Notes: generated by a model from the sequence alone, not told the origin. A DNA stretch of 32,346 bases from Asaia bogorensis (GCA_945861095.1 CAMATI010000026.1:1-32346); one strand, 5' to 3'. Positions 23,406-32,212 are shown, counted from the first letter of the stretch. A program made the numbers and translations.

Positions 23406-26291
23406 ATGGAAATGCCGTCGATCTCTCCCACCGCCGATACGAACGAACCCACGCCGACGGACCCGGCCGCCGCCCAGCCGCGCGCCGAACGTGCGGCTAA
23501 AATCCCGCGCGCCGAAGGCATCGCCAAAATCCCGCGCGCCGAAGGCATCGCCAAAATCCCGCGCGCCGAAGGCGCGACTCCCGCCATGGCACAGTGGTTC
23601 GCCAGCAAGGCCGACCACCCAGAGGCGCTGCTGTTCTTCCGCATGGGCGATTTCTACGAGTTGTTCTTCGCGGATGCAGAGGCCGCCGCCGCCGCGCTCG
23701 ACATCGCCCTGACCCATCGTGGCGAGCATGACGGCACCCCGATCCCAATGTGCGGCGTTCCGCATCACGCGGCCGAATCCTACCTGCTGCGCCTGATCCG
23801 GCGCGGCTTCCGCGTCGCCGTCGCCGAACAGATGGAGGACCCGAAATCCCGTCCCGCCGGCAGCAAGACCCCGATCCGTCGCGCGGTCGTCCGGCTGGTC
23901 ACGCCGGGCACGATCACCGAGGACGCCTTGCTGGAAGCCGGCCGGCCGAACCTGCTTCTGGCCCTCGCGCATGGCACGATCACGCCAGCCGGCGAAGGCC
24001 GCACCGGTCCGACTTCGCGCAGCCCCGCCGAAACCAGCGGGATCGGCGCCGCCTGGCTAGACGTGTCCACCGGGCTGTTTGAGACCGCCGCGCTCCCGTC
24101 CGCCGATCTGTCCGCCCTGTTGGGACGGCTGGAACCGGCGGAAATCATCTCCCCCGACTCGATGGCGTTGGGCGACTGGGACCCAAGGCGCGCACCCGAT
24201 ACGGCACCGTCTTCACCGTTGATCGCTCGGCGCCGGCTGGCCGAAGCGTTCGGGGCGGCCAGCCTGGACGCGTTCGGCACGTTCACCGATGCCGAGGCCG
24301 TCGCGGCCGCCCTCGCCGTCGATTACGTCCGCGCCACCCAGGCCGGCGCCTTGCCGCGTCTGTCCCGCCCACAGCCTCAGGGCGAAACCGGGGTGCTGGC
24401 CATGGATGCGGCGACCCGAGCCAGCCTGGAAATCCAACGCACCCGTGATGGCGGCACGCGACACAGTTTGCAGGCAGTGGTGCAGCGGACCCTGACCCCG
24501 GCCGGCGCACGTCTGCTGGCGCTTTGGCTGAGCGCGCCGTTGACCGATCCTACCGCAATCGCCCAGCGCCAGGACGCCTGGTCCTGGCTGCTCGCCGCCA
24601 CCGAGGCGACAACGCAACTGCGTGCCGCCTTGCGTGCCACGCCGGACGTCGCCCGCGCCCTGGCGCGGTTGTCGCTCCATCGCGGCGGCCCCCGCGATCT
24701 GGCGGCCTTGCGGGACGGAATGGCAGCGGCGTCAGTCATTCGCTCGGTGCTGGATGGGCCGTTGCCCACGGCGTTGGACCTGGCCCGGACCGCGTTTCAG
24801 GACGACCCGCCATTGGCATTGAAACTGACCGATGCCCTGGCGGACCCGGTGCCGCCTCGTTTGGATGACGGCAACGTCATCCGCGCCGGCTATGACGGGG
24901 AACTCGACGCCCATCGGGCGCTGCGCGACGACAGCCGGCGTGTCGTCGCCACCCTGCAACTGGACTACGCCCAGCGTTTCGGGGTCGCCAGCCTGAAAAT
25001 CCGCCACCATGCCCAGCTTGGCTATGTGATAGAGGCGCCGGCCGCATCGGTGGAGAAGCTGCGCGATTTTCCGGAACTGACCCTGCGCCAGGGCATGGCC
25101 AATGGGGCGCGCTTCACCCTGGCGGAACTGTCCGACCTGGATCGCAAGATTTCGGAAGCGGCCGAGCGGGCGGCGTCTCGCGAACGGATGATTTTTGGTC
25201 TTTTGGTGCAGGCGGCGTTGCAGGATGCGGACCGGCTGGCGGCCGTCGCCGATGCGATCGCCTTCCTGGACGCCGCCCAGTCCGCCGCAAAATTGGCCGA
25301 AAACGGCACCTGGTGCCGCCCTTCCGTCACGGATGACGATGCGTTCCTGGTAAAGGCGGGCCGCCATCCCGTCGTGGAAGCCGCCATCGCCGGGCAGGCC
25401 GCCTTCGTGCCCAACCGCTGCGATCTGTCAGGCGAACGCCGGGTGTTGCTGCTGACGGGCCCCAACATGGCGGGCAAATCCACCTTCCTCCGCCAGAACG
25501 CCCTGATCGCGATCCTGGCGCAGGCGGGATTGCCGGTCCCCGCGGACGAGGCGCGGATCGGCGTCATCGATCGCCTGTTCAGCCGGGTGGGCGCGGCCGA
25601 CGACCTGGCGCGCGGACGGTCCACGTTCATGGTGGAAATGACCGAAACCGCCGCCATTCTGCATCAGGCCGGCCCGCGTTCCCTGGTCGTGGTGGATGAG
25701 ATCGGCCGCGGCACCGCGACGCTCGACGGGCTGGCGATTGCCTGGGCGGTGCTGGAAGCGTTGCACTCCGCGATCCGCTGCCGCACTATTTTCGCCACAC
25801 ATTTCCACGAGCTTGCCGAACTCGCGGATCGTCTGCCGCGATTGAAGCCGCATACGATGCGGGTCAAGGAATGGAAGGGCACCGTCGTGTTCCTGCATGA
25901 AGTGGCTGAAGGGGCCGCCGGGCGGTCCTGGGGCGTGCATGTCGCCGAACTCGCGGGGGTGCCGGCGCCGGTGGTCCGGCGAGCGGCGACGTTGCTGTCG
26001 GCATTGGAAAAACACGGCGGGCCATTGGGATCGGGGGCGCCGCTGGCGGCCCTGCCGCTATTTGCCGCCGCCGCCCAACCTCCCGATCAAGCGCCTCCCG
26101 ATGAAACGACGACCGATGAAACGACGACCGATAAAGCGCCGGCCGATGAAACGGCGGGAGAACTGGAAATTGACCATGTACGCTCGCAATTATCCAATTT
26201 GGATCCGGACCGTATGACCCCGCGGGAGGCTTTGGAGGCGTTGTACGGGCTGAAAGCCCTCTTGTCTGTTCCCGTTGGCGATCCGACATAG
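23406..26291 (+). CDS. mutS: DNA mismatch repair ATPase MutS
   Basis: A 961-residue mismatch-recognition ATPase. The mismatch-binding Phe-x-Glu is F83-x-E85 in GDFYELFF. The ATPase has Walker A at about 685-692 (TGPNMAGKST), Walker B DE at 764-765 (VVVDEIGRGT) and the helix-turn-helix dimer region to about residue 885. The C-terminal tail ends in the tetramerisation-type segment DPDRMTPREALEALYGLK. It is longer than usual because of ~60 extra N-terminal residues, including a 9-residue tandem repeat (AKIPRAEGI), and a Pro/Asp/Thr-rich repeat linker before the tail. The start at 23406 has GGAG 6 bases upstream and keeps the repeat in the protein; Met61 (MAQWFASK) would be the canonical N-terminus. 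Followed by glnD after 13 bases; this mutS-glnD order is known from alphaproteobacteria. Confidence 0.97.
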   Translation: MEMPSISPTADTNEPTPTDPAAAQPRAERAAKIPRAEGIAKIPRAEGIAKIPRAEGATPAMAQWFASKADHPEALLFFRMGDFYELFFADAEAAAAALDIALTHRGEHDGTPIPMCGVPHHAAESYLLRLIRRGFRVAVAEQMEDPKSRPAGSKTPIRRAVVRLVTPGTITEDALLEAGRPNLLLALAHGTITPAGEGRTGPTSRSPAETSGIGAAWLDVSTGLFETAALPSADLSALLGRLEPAEIISPDSMALGDWDPRRAPDTAPSSPLIARRRLAEAFGAASLDAFGTFTDAEAVAAALAVDYVRATQAGALPRLSRPQPQGETGVLAMDAATRASLEIQRTRDGGTRHSLQAVVQRTLTPAGARLLALWLSAPLTDPTAIAQRQDAWSWLLAATEATTQLRAALRATPDVARALARLSLHRGGPRDLAALRDGMAAASVIRSVLDGPLPTALDLARTAFQDDPPLALKLTDALADPVPPRLDDGNVIRAGYDGELDAHRALRDDSRRVVATLQLDYAQRFGVASLKIRHHAQLGYVIEAPAASVEKLRDFPELTLRQGMANGARFTLAELSDLDRKISEAAERAASRERMIFGLLVQAALQDADRLAAVADAIAFLDAAQSAAKLAENGTWCRPSVTDDDAFLVKAGRHPVVEAAIAGQAAFVPNRCDLSGERRVLLLTGPNMAGKSTFLRQNALIAILAQAGLPVPADEARIGVIDRLFSRVGAADDLARGRSTFMVEMTETAAILHQAGPRSLVVVDEIGRGTATLDGLAIAWAVLEALHSAIRCRTIFATHFHELAELADRLPRLKPHTMRVKEWKGTVVFLHEVAEGAAGRSWGVHVAELAGVPAPVVRRAATLLSALEKHGGPLGSGAPLAALPLFAAAAQPPDQAPPDETTTDETTTDKAPADETAGELEIDHVRSQLSNLDPDRMTPREALEALYGLKALLSVPVGDPT
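23499..23573 (+). repeat. 27-bp tandem repeat in the mutS N-terminus
   Basis: Nearly three copies of a 27-bp unit starting AAAATCCCGCGCGCCGAAGG (23499-23525, 23526-23552, and the first 21 bp in 23553-23573). The copies are identical, encoding AKIPRAEGI-type repeats. Codons just before the array (RAERA) look like a decayed earlier copy. Nucleotide identity points to recent expansion. Confidence 0.9.
26085..26159 (+). repeat. 15-bp tandem repeat in the mutS C-terminal linker
   Basis: Five 15-bp in-frame units (26085, 26100, 26115, 26130, 26145) encode DQAPP, DETTT, DETTT, DKAPA, DETAG. Units two and three are identical in DNA. They form an acidic, disordered linker between the ATPase part and the C-terminal tetramerisation segment of MutS. 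Confidence 0.85.
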
Positions 26292-26304
26292 TACGGTATC
26301 CGCA

Positions 26305-29133
26305 ATGTTGACCCCCATCCCCTTGCCTCGCGCCCCGGAAGCCGCTGCCTCCATCCTGTCGGATGCGATGGCGGCGCTGGCGGAGGAGCCAGGCGGCGTT
26401 GCCCGCGACGCCGCGCTGATCGCGTTTCGCCGGCACCTCGCGCGCATCCAGGCCTATGTGCAGCACGGGTTTGAGCAGGAACAGCTCACCGGCCTGCAAT
26501 CCGCCCGCCTGTTGGGCGCATTGGTGGATGGCGTCGTCAGCGCGCTGTTCGACCACGCGGTCAACGACACTGATCAGGGCGATGGCGAGGGACTGAGCAT
26601 CGCCGCCACCGGCGGGTATGGCCGCGGCGTGCTGGCGCCGTTCAGCGATATCGACCTGCTGTTCCTGACCGCGGAGGATCCGTCACCGGAGACGCTGCGG
26701 ATCGTCGAGTACATGCTCTATTTCCTGTGGGACCTGGGCCTGAAGGTCGGGCACGCCACGCGATCCATCGACGATTGCCTGGTCGAAGGCGCCAAGGACA
26801 CGACCATCCGCACCGCGCTGCTGGACGCGCGCCATTTGACCGGCGACGCCGACCTGTTCACGGAATTCCACAGCCGGTTCCGCGCCGCCTGCAAGGAAGC
26901 CGGGGCCGCCGACTACATCGCCGCGAAACAGGCCGAACGCGCCGTCCGCCACCGGCGCTATGGCGACAGCCCGTTCGTGGTGGAGCCCAATATCAAGGAA
27001 GGCCGCGGCGGCTTACGCGACCTGCAAACCTTGTACTGGATCGCGCGCTATGTGTTCGACACCCAGACGATGGGGGAATTGGCCAATCTCGGCGGCATCC
27101 TGACAGACCAGGAAGCCCGCCACGGCCGGCGCGCGTGGGAGTTCTTGTGGACCGTCCGATTCCACCTGCACTACGTGGCCGGGCGCGCCGAGGAACGGTT
27201 GACGTTCGATCTGCAGCCGGTGGTCGGTGCCAGGATGGGCTACACGCGCCATGGCCGCCAGGATGGGGTGGAGCGTTTCATGCGCCACTTCTTCCTGAAC
27301 GCGCGGGAGATTTCCCGCCTGACCCGCATCCTGGAACCCGCCATCCTGCGGTCCGCGCTGGGTCCTCCGGCGATCGAGGCCGAGACCGACCAGGCGCTGG
27401 TCGCCGCCGGGTTCGTGCTGGCGGAAGGCAAGCTGCTGCCGCTCGCCGGGCGCGGATTCGATGTCGAGCCGATCCAGATGCTGCGCATTCTGCGCGTGGC
27501 GCGCGACCGGAACCTGGAACTGCATCCGCTGGCGTTGCGTGCCCTGATCCAGAATGAGCGGCGCGCGATCAGTCTGCGCGGCGATCCCAAGGCCGCCGAT
27601 CAGTTCATGGACCTGCTGTGCGGCAAGGAACCGGAGCGTGCGCGGGTCGGTGGCATCCACCCCGCCAGCCACCATCCGGACGGCGCCAAGTGGCTGAGCA
27701 TCATGAACGAGACCGGGTTTTTCGGCCGCTTCATGCCCGATTGGGCCCGCATCGTCGGGCAGATGCAGTTCGATACCTACCACATCTTCACCGTCGATGA
27801 GCACACGATCGAAGCCGTCCGCGTCCTGAACATGATGGAACGCGGGGAACTGGCGGAAATAGCCCCGGTCGCATCCAATCTGGTCGAGCAGGTGCAGTCG
27901 CGCCGGTCGCTGTACCTGGCAATGCTGTTGCACGATATCTGCAAGGGCCGCGGCGGCGACCATTCCGAGCTGGGCGCGGAACTGGCCCTGACCGTCGGAC
28001 CGGCGCTGGGACTGTCCACCGAGGAAACCGAAACGGTGTCGTGGCTGGTGCTGCACCACCTGCTGCTCAGCACCACGGCGTTCAAGCGCGATATCGACGA
28101 CCCCAAGACGATCCTCGACCTGGCCGACACCATCCAGTCTCCGGAACGGTTGCGGCTGCTTCTGGTGCTGACGGTGGCAGATATGCGGGCCGTGTCCGCC
28201 AAGGTGTGGAACGGCTGGAAGGCAACCCTGCTGCGAGAGCTCTATGCGCGGGTCGCCGAGGTGCTGGCGGGCGGACTGGCCACCACCGAACGTGACGTGC
28301 GCGTGCAGCGGGCGAAACAGGCGGCGTCCATGCTGCTGGGCGACTGGTCGGATCAGGACAAGGATCAATTCGTCAGCCAGGGCTATCCCAGCTACTGGCT
28401 GTCCTTCGATCCGGAAACCCAGGCGCGTCATGCACGCCTTATGCGGGATGCCGAGCAGCGCAAGGCGCCGCTGACCGTCGATACCCAGCCCTTGCCGGCC
28501 CGCGCGGTGACCGAGGTGACGGTCTATTGCGCCGACTATGCCGGGCTGTTCAGCAAGATTTCCGGTGCTCTGGCCGTCGCCGGCGCTTCCATCGTCGATG
28601 CCCGCATCCACACGATGACCAACGGCATGGCGCTGGACACGTTTTGGGTCCAGGACGCCGCCGGTGGCACATTCGATGCCCCGCACCGACTCGCTCGGCT
28701 TTCCGTGCTGATCGAACAGGCGCTGTCCGGCCGCATCCGCCTGAGCACCGAAATCCGCAAATTGCAGAAGGGTCTGATGGGCCGCCGCATGCGGGCGATC
28801 CACGCGCCGTCACGCGTGGTGATCGACAACCACGCCTCGAACACGCATACGGTCGTGGAGGTGAACGGGCGCGACCGCCCGGGCCTGCTGCACGACGTGA
28901 CCGCCGCGATCAGCGAACAAGGCGTGCAGATCGCGTCCGCCCATGTCACCACATACGGGGTGCGCGCCGTCGACGTGTTCTACGTCAAGGACATTTTCGG
29001 CCTGAAGATCGAGAACGAACGCAAGTTGAACCTGCTGCGCGACGCCATCCTGAAGGCGCTGGCAAATCCGGATGAGGTGGCGCCAGCCCCGGCGGCGACA
29101 CCGACCGGCAAGCGGCGGAGCACCGCGGCGTAA
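26305..29133 (+). CDS. glnD: Bifunctional PII uridylyltransferase / uridylyl-removing enzyme
   Basis: A 942-residue nitrogen sensor that adds UMP to PII proteins when glutamine is low and removes it when glutamine is high. The nucleotidyltransferase domain has GGYGRGVLAPFSDIDLLF (from residue 103) with metal-binding D115 and D117. The HD hydrolase domain has LLHDICKGRGGDHSE (H543, D544). Two ACT domains close the protein: EVTVYCADYAGLFSKISGAL and VEVNGRDRPGLLHDVTAAI, which sense glutamine. Length is normal. The start at 26305 is the first ATG after the mutS stop; a TTG at 26275 in frame is less likely. No clear ribosome site, so coupling to mutS translation is likely. The usual next gene of this neighbourhood, mviN/murJ, is absent here. 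Confidence 0.97.
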   Translation: MLTPIPLPRAPEAAASILSDAMAALAEEPGGVARDAALIAFRRHLARIQAYVQHGFEQEQLTGLQSARLLGALVDGVVSALFDHAVNDTDQGDGEGLSIAATGGYGRGVLAPFSDIDLLFLTAEDPSPETLRIVEYMLYFLWDLGLKVGHATRSIDDCLVEGAKDTTIRTALLDARHLTGDADLFTEFHSRFRAACKEAGAADYIAAKQAERAVRHRRYGDSPFVVEPNIKEGRGGLRDLQTLYWIARYVFDTQTMGELANLGGILTDQEARHGRRAWEFLWTVRFHLHYVAGRAEERLTFDLQPVVGARMGYTRHGRQDGVERFMRHFFLNAREISRLTRILEPAILRSALGPPAIEAETDQALVAAGFVLAEGKLLPLAGRGFDVEPIQMLRILRVARDRNLELHPLALRALIQNERRAISLRGDPKAADQFMDLLCGKEPERARVGGIHPASHHPDGAKWLSIMNETGFFGRFMPDWARIVGQMQFDTYHIFTVDEHTIEAVRVLNMMERGELAEIAPVASNLVEQVQSRRSLYLAMLLHDICKGRGGDHSELGAELALTVGPALGLSTEETETVSWLVLHHLLLSTTAFKRDIDDPKTILDLADTIQSPERLRLLLVLTVADMRAVSAKVWNGWKATLLRELYARVAEVLAGGLATTERDVRVQRAKQAASMLLGDWSDQDKDQFVSQGYPSYWLSFDPETQARHARLMRDAEQRKAPLTVDTQPLPARAVTEVTVYCADYAGLFSKISGALAVAGASIVDARIHTMTNGMALDTFWVQDAAGGTFDAPHRLARLSVLIEQALSGRIRLSTEIRKLQKGLMGRRMRAIHAPSRVVIDNHASNTHTVVEVNGRDRPGLLHDVTAAISEQGVQIASAHVTTYGVRAVDVFYVKDIFGLKIENERKLNLLRDAILKALANPDEVAPAPAATPTGKRRSTAA

Positions 29134-29150
29134 CCCTGATGCAAAACGCG

Positions 29151-29167
29151 CCCCGCCCGCCGCGGGG
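29151..29167 (+). terminator. Hairpin after glnD
   Basis: CCCCGC (29151-29156) and GCGGGG (29162-29167) make a 6-bp stem with a 5-base loop, 17 bases after the glnD stop codon. There is no T tract; a weak terminator candidate before the aldolase-like gene. Confidence 0.4.
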
Positions 29168-29318
29168 TCAGAGGCTCCGCTGCGTTGGCATGGGTATCTT
29201 CCCGACCCAACCAAGCCTCTGGAGCAGCGGGGAGCATCCGGGTTGCACCCAAACGCAAGCTCCCGCACGATAGGCAATCCCGGCATAGGGCCGGACCGTA
29301 CCCGACCGGAGGCACTGC

Positions 29319-30077
29319 ATGTCAGCCGCGCTGCAATTGAAGCCCGAAATGTCCGAAGCCGAGTGGGAAACCCGCTGCGAACTCGCCGCGCTGTACCACG
29401 TGATCGATCACCTCGGCTGGACCGACCTGATCAACACCCATATGTCGGCCCGCATCCCCGGGGAGCCGAACCACTTCCTGATCAACAATTACGGGGAAAT
29501 GTTCGACGAGATCACCGCGTCGTCCCTGGTCAAGATGGACATGGACGGCAACGTACTAAGCTCAGGCGGCAAGTTCAACAACGCCGGCTTCATCATCCAC
29601 TCCGGCGTCTACAAGGCTCGGTCGGATGCCAACTGCGTGCTGCACACCCATACACGGGCCGGCGCCGGGGTGTCGCTGCTGAAGAACGGGTTGCGCCCGA
29701 TCAGCCAGGACCACCTGCATGTGCTGGACGACGTTGTCTACCACGACTACGGCGTGCCCGCGACGCAGGAAGAATGCGACGCGCTAGGCGTAAGCTGCGT
29801 CAGCGGAAGCTGCGTCGTGCTGATGAACCACGGGCTTCTGACCCTGGGCGAAACGATCCACGGCGCGATGATGCGCCTGTATATGCTGGAACGCGCCTGC
29901 GAACTGGAACTGATCGCCCGCACCCTCGATGAGCCGCCGGTGATCATCGATGAATACGTGCAGCAGAAAGCCGCCGAACGCATGAAGAAGATGCGCCCGA
30001 CCCATGGCTATGGCCTGGGCGAATGGAAGGGCCTGGTCCGCACCGCCGAACGCAAGGGCTTCGACTGGCGCCGCTGA
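29319..30077 (+). CDS. Class II aldolase/adducin family protein
   Basis: A 252-residue protein of the class II aldolase/adducin fold. Zinc ligands H109 and H111 (VLHTHTRAG) and H171 (LMNHGLLTLG) are present. The glutamate that acts as catalytic base in L-fuculose-phosphate aldolase (in the SSE segment) aligns with Gly90 in NNAGFIIHS, the adducin-type form. It may therefore be a non-aldolase member such as a decarboxylase, epimerase-like or binding protein. The start at 29319 has GGAGG at 29308-29312, 6 bases upstream. First of four same-strand genes (aldolase-like, TauD-like, HAD, hemJ) with short gaps. A strong hairpin lies after its stop, so later genes may be expressed less. Confidence 0.88.
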   Translation: MSAALQLKPEMSEAEWETRCELAALYHVIDHLGWTDLINTHMSARIPGEPNHFLINNYGEMFDEITASSLVKMDMDGNVLSSGGKFNNAGFIIHSGVYKARSDANCVLHTHTRAGAGVSLLKNGLRPISQDHLHVLDDVVYHDYGVPATQEECDALGVSCVSGSCVVLMNHGLLTLGETIHGAMMRLYMLERACELELIARTLDEPPVIIDEYVQQKAAERMKKMRPTHGYGLGEWKGLVRTAERKGFDWRR

Positions 30078-30084
30078 TGTCATG

Positions 30085-30110
30085 GGGAGCGGGCAAACGC
30101 GCCCGCTCCC
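30085..30110 (+). terminator. Strong 10-bp hairpin between operon genes
   Basis: GGGAGCGGGC (30085-30094) and GCCCGCTCCC (30101-30110) form a perfect 10-bp stem with loop AAACGC in the 52-base gap between the aldolase-like and TauD-like genes. It ends 19 bases before the next start codon and 7 bases before its ribosome site. It could be a terminator, partial attenuator or mRNA-stabilising structure. Confidence 0.6.
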
Positions 30111-30129
30111 TGTCGTCGGAGAGGACACA

Positions 30130-31020
30130 ATGACGCTGGACATGCGGCCGGTGCGCCCGGATTTCGTCACGGAGATCGGCGGGATCGATCTTAACCGCCC
30201 CATCGATGACACCACGAGATGCGCGATCTGGGCTGCGATCGATCGGTATTCCGTGCTGGTGTTTCGCGACCAGCGCCTGACCGATGCACAACTGCGCGAT
30301 TTCGCCGCCGGCTTCGGTCCGCTGGAGATCGGCCGGTCCGCCGCTCGGCCGGGGCGACGGCGGCTGGAAATTCCGCAGATCGGCGATATCTCCAACCTGA
30401 ATGAGGACCATCAGGTCCGCGATCTGCACGACCGCCGCCGGCTGGACAGCCTGGGCAACCGGCTGTGGCACACCGATGCGTCCTACATGCCGGTCCCCGT
30501 CGTGCTGGGACTGCTGCATGCGGTGACGATCCCGCCGCCCAGCCCGTTCGGCAACGGCGAGACCGAATTCGCGGATATGCGCGCCGCCTATGACGCGCTG
30601 CCGGACCCGACGAAAGCCGCGCTGGACGATCTGGTGATCGAGCACGACGTGTTCTGGTTGCGCGGTCAGATCGGCTTCACCGAATTCCCACCCGGGGAAC
30701 GGGAGCAATATCCGCCCTCGCCTCAACGACTGGTGCGACTGCATCCGGGATCGAAACGCAAGACGCTGTATCTGTCGGCGCATGCGTCGCATGTCGTGGG
30801 CTGGCCGGTCGCCGATGGGCGGTTGTTGCTGGTCGATCTGAACGCCCACGCGACCCAGCCGCAATTCGTCTACAGCCACACATGGCGGGTCGGCGATCTG
30901 GTGATCTGGGACAACCGCTGCACCATGCATCGCGGCCGCCCGCATGCGGAAAACCAGGCCCGCGACCTGCGGCGGGCCACCACCCTGGACACCGGGTCCA
31001 CCATGGAACAGACGGCCTGA
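30130..31020 (+). CDS. TauD/TfdA-type Fe(II)/2-oxoglutarate dioxygenase
   Basis: A 296-residue oxygenase. The iron-binding facial triad is H114-x-D116 (RLWHTDASY) and H267 (NRCTMHRGRP); an Arg at 281/282 (LRRATT) is placed to bind 2-oxoglutarate. The N-terminal LDMRPVRPDFVTEIGGIDL is typical of the TauD/TfdA group, which hydroxylates taurine, aryloxyacetates, sulfate esters and similar compounds beside an acid group. The substrate here is unknown. The start at 30130 has AGAGGA 4-5 bases upstream. It follows the aldolase-like gene and precedes the HAD gene by 8 bases, so the HAD enzyme is probably co-translated with it. A catabolic role of the cluster (oxidation, then aldolase-like or phosphatase steps) is inference. 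Confidence 0.92.
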   Translation: MTLDMRPVRPDFVTEIGGIDLNRPIDDTTRCAIWAAIDRYSVLVFRDQRLTDAQLRDFAAGFGPLEIGRSAARPGRRRLEIPQIGDISNLNEDHQVRDLHDRRRLDSLGNRLWHTDASYMPVPVVLGLLHAVTIPPPSPFGNGETEFADMRAAYDALPDPTKAALDDLVIEHDVFWLRGQIGFTEFPPGEREQYPPSPQRLVRLHPGSKRKTLYLSAHASHVVGWPVADGRLLLVDLNAHATQPQFVYSHTWRVGDLVIWDNRCTMHRGRPHAENQARDLRRATTLDTGSTMEQTA

Positions 31021-31028
31021 GCCGCCGG

Positions 31029-31706
31029 ATGCCCCTGTCCCTGGTAATTTTCGACTGCGATGGGGTCCTGATCGACAGCGAGGGGATCTGCAACCGCATC
31101 GTCGCGGCGATGTTGACGGAAATCGGCTGGCCGATGACGGCCGACGAGTCGCACACCCGCTTCATAGGTCTGTCCTTTTACGACATGCAGCCACGCATAG
31201 AGGCGCATCTCGGCCGAGGCCTTGGCGTGGATTGGGTCGATACGGTCGTATCGCGCGTGACGACCGCAATGGCCGACGAGGTCGAAATGGTGCCCGGTGC
31301 CCGCCTCGCGCTGGATTCGGTAACGGCGATGGGACTGCCCTGGCGTGTCGCGTCCAACTCATCGCATGTGGAAATGGATGCCAAGTTCCGCCGCACCGGC
31401 TTGCTGGACCTGGTCGCCGGCCGGGTGCACAGCGCGGTGGACGTGATCGCGCGCGGTGGGGCCGGCAAGCCCGCGCCGGATGTCTACCTGGCCGCGGCCG
31501 CCGCCGAAGGCGTGCCGCCGCAAACCTGCCTCGCGATCGAGGACTCGGTCGCCGGCGTGCGCGCCGCGGTTGCCGCCGGGATGACGTGCTACGGATACAG
31601 TCCGGACGACGATGGCGCGCGTCTCCGTGCGGCGGGGGCCGAACCATTCCGGTCCATGCATGCGATGCCGGACCTGCTGCGCGCAGCCATGGAGGGCATG
31701 CGGTGA
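31029..31706 (+). CDS. HAD-family phosphatase (beta-phosphoglucomutase-like)
   Basis: A 225-residue haloacid dehalogenase superfamily hydrolase. Motif I is FDCDGVLIDSE with nucleophile D9 and general acid D11. Motif II is the Ser in VASNSS, motif III is GKPAPDVYL, and motif IV is AIEDSVAGVRAA. The cap lies after motif I (about residues 17-80), the type of sugar-phosphate phosphatases and beta-phosphoglucomutases. The start at 31029 is 8 bases after the TauD-like stop; no strong ribosome site is seen, which fits coupling. The stop overlaps the GTG start of hemJ (GTGA). Exact substrate unknown; a small phosphorylated metabolite is likely. Confidence 0.93.
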   Translation: MPLSLVIFDCDGVLIDSEGICNRIVAAMLTEIGWPMTADESHTRFIGLSFYDMQPRIEAHLGRGLGVDWVDTVVSRVTTAMADEVEMVPGARLALDSVTAMGLPWRVASNSSHVEMDAKFRRTGLLDLVAGRVHSAVDVIARGGAGKPAPDVYLAAAAAEGVPPQTCLAIEDSVAGVRAAVAAGMTCYGYSPDDDGARLRAAGAEPFRSMHAMPDLLRAAMEGMR

Positions 31707-32155
31707 CGATCGACGCGCTGAGCGTTTTCTATCCCTGGACCAAGGCGCTGCATGTCATTTCGATGGTGGCATGGATGGCGGGGATGTTCTATCTGCCGCG
31801 CCTTTATGTCTATCACTGCGACATGCAACCCGGATCGCGCGAGAGCGAGCGGTTCAAGGTGATGGAATACCGGTTGCTGAAGCAGATCATCAACCCGGCG
31901 ATGATCGCGACCTGGGTATTCGGGATCCTGCTGGTGCTGACCCCCGGCGTGATCGATTGGACGTCGGGCTGGTGGCACGTGAAGCTGACCGCGGTGCTGC
32001 TGATGTCGGGCTTCCACGGCGCCATGTCGAAATGGCGGCGGGAGTTCATGGAAGACCGCAACAAACGATCGCATCGTTACTATCGCTTCGCCAATGAGGT
32101 GCCGACTCTCCTGCTGATGGTCATCGTCGTCATGGTGATCGTGCGGCCGTTCTGA
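31703..32155 (+). CDS. hemJ: Protoporphyrinogen IX oxidase, HemJ type
   Basis: A 150-residue integral membrane protein that oxidises protoporphyrinogen IX to protoporphyrin IX in heme synthesis. Family marks are the N-terminal PWTKALHVISMVAWMAGMFY with conserved H17, then LPRLYVYH, a central WWHVKLTAVLLMSGFHG and the C-terminal RFANEVPTLLLMVIVVMVI. Four hydrophobic helices are visible, and length matches HemJ (about 140-190). The GTG start at 31703 overlaps the HAD stop and has GGAGG at 31691-31695, 7 bases upstream. The next gene to the right, which in many alphaproteobacteria would be a chromosomal neighbour, is replaced here by an insertion element 124 bases on, so any longer operon is broken in this copy. 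Confidence 0.92.
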   Translation: MTIDALSVFYPWTKALHVISMVAWMAGMFYLPRLYVYHCDMQPGSRESERFKVMEYRLLKQIINPAMIATWVFGILLVLTPGVIDWTSGWWHVKLTAVLLMSGFHGAMSKWRREFMEDRNKRSHRYYRFANEVPTLLLMVIVVMVIVRPF

Positions 32156-32195
32156 GGCGGGCAATCGGGTGCAGGGAAGAAAGCCTGGGGGCTCC

Positions 32196-32211
32196 GCCGG
32201 TACAAACCGGC
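32196..32211 (+). terminator. Hairpin between hemJ and the insertion element
   Basis: GCCGGT (32196-32201) and ACCGGC (32206-32211) form a perfect 6-bp stem with an ACAA tetraloop, 40 bases after the hemJ stop codon. It may be hemJ's terminator, lying at the boundary of the mobile element. Confidence 0.4.
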
Positions 32212-32212
32212 T

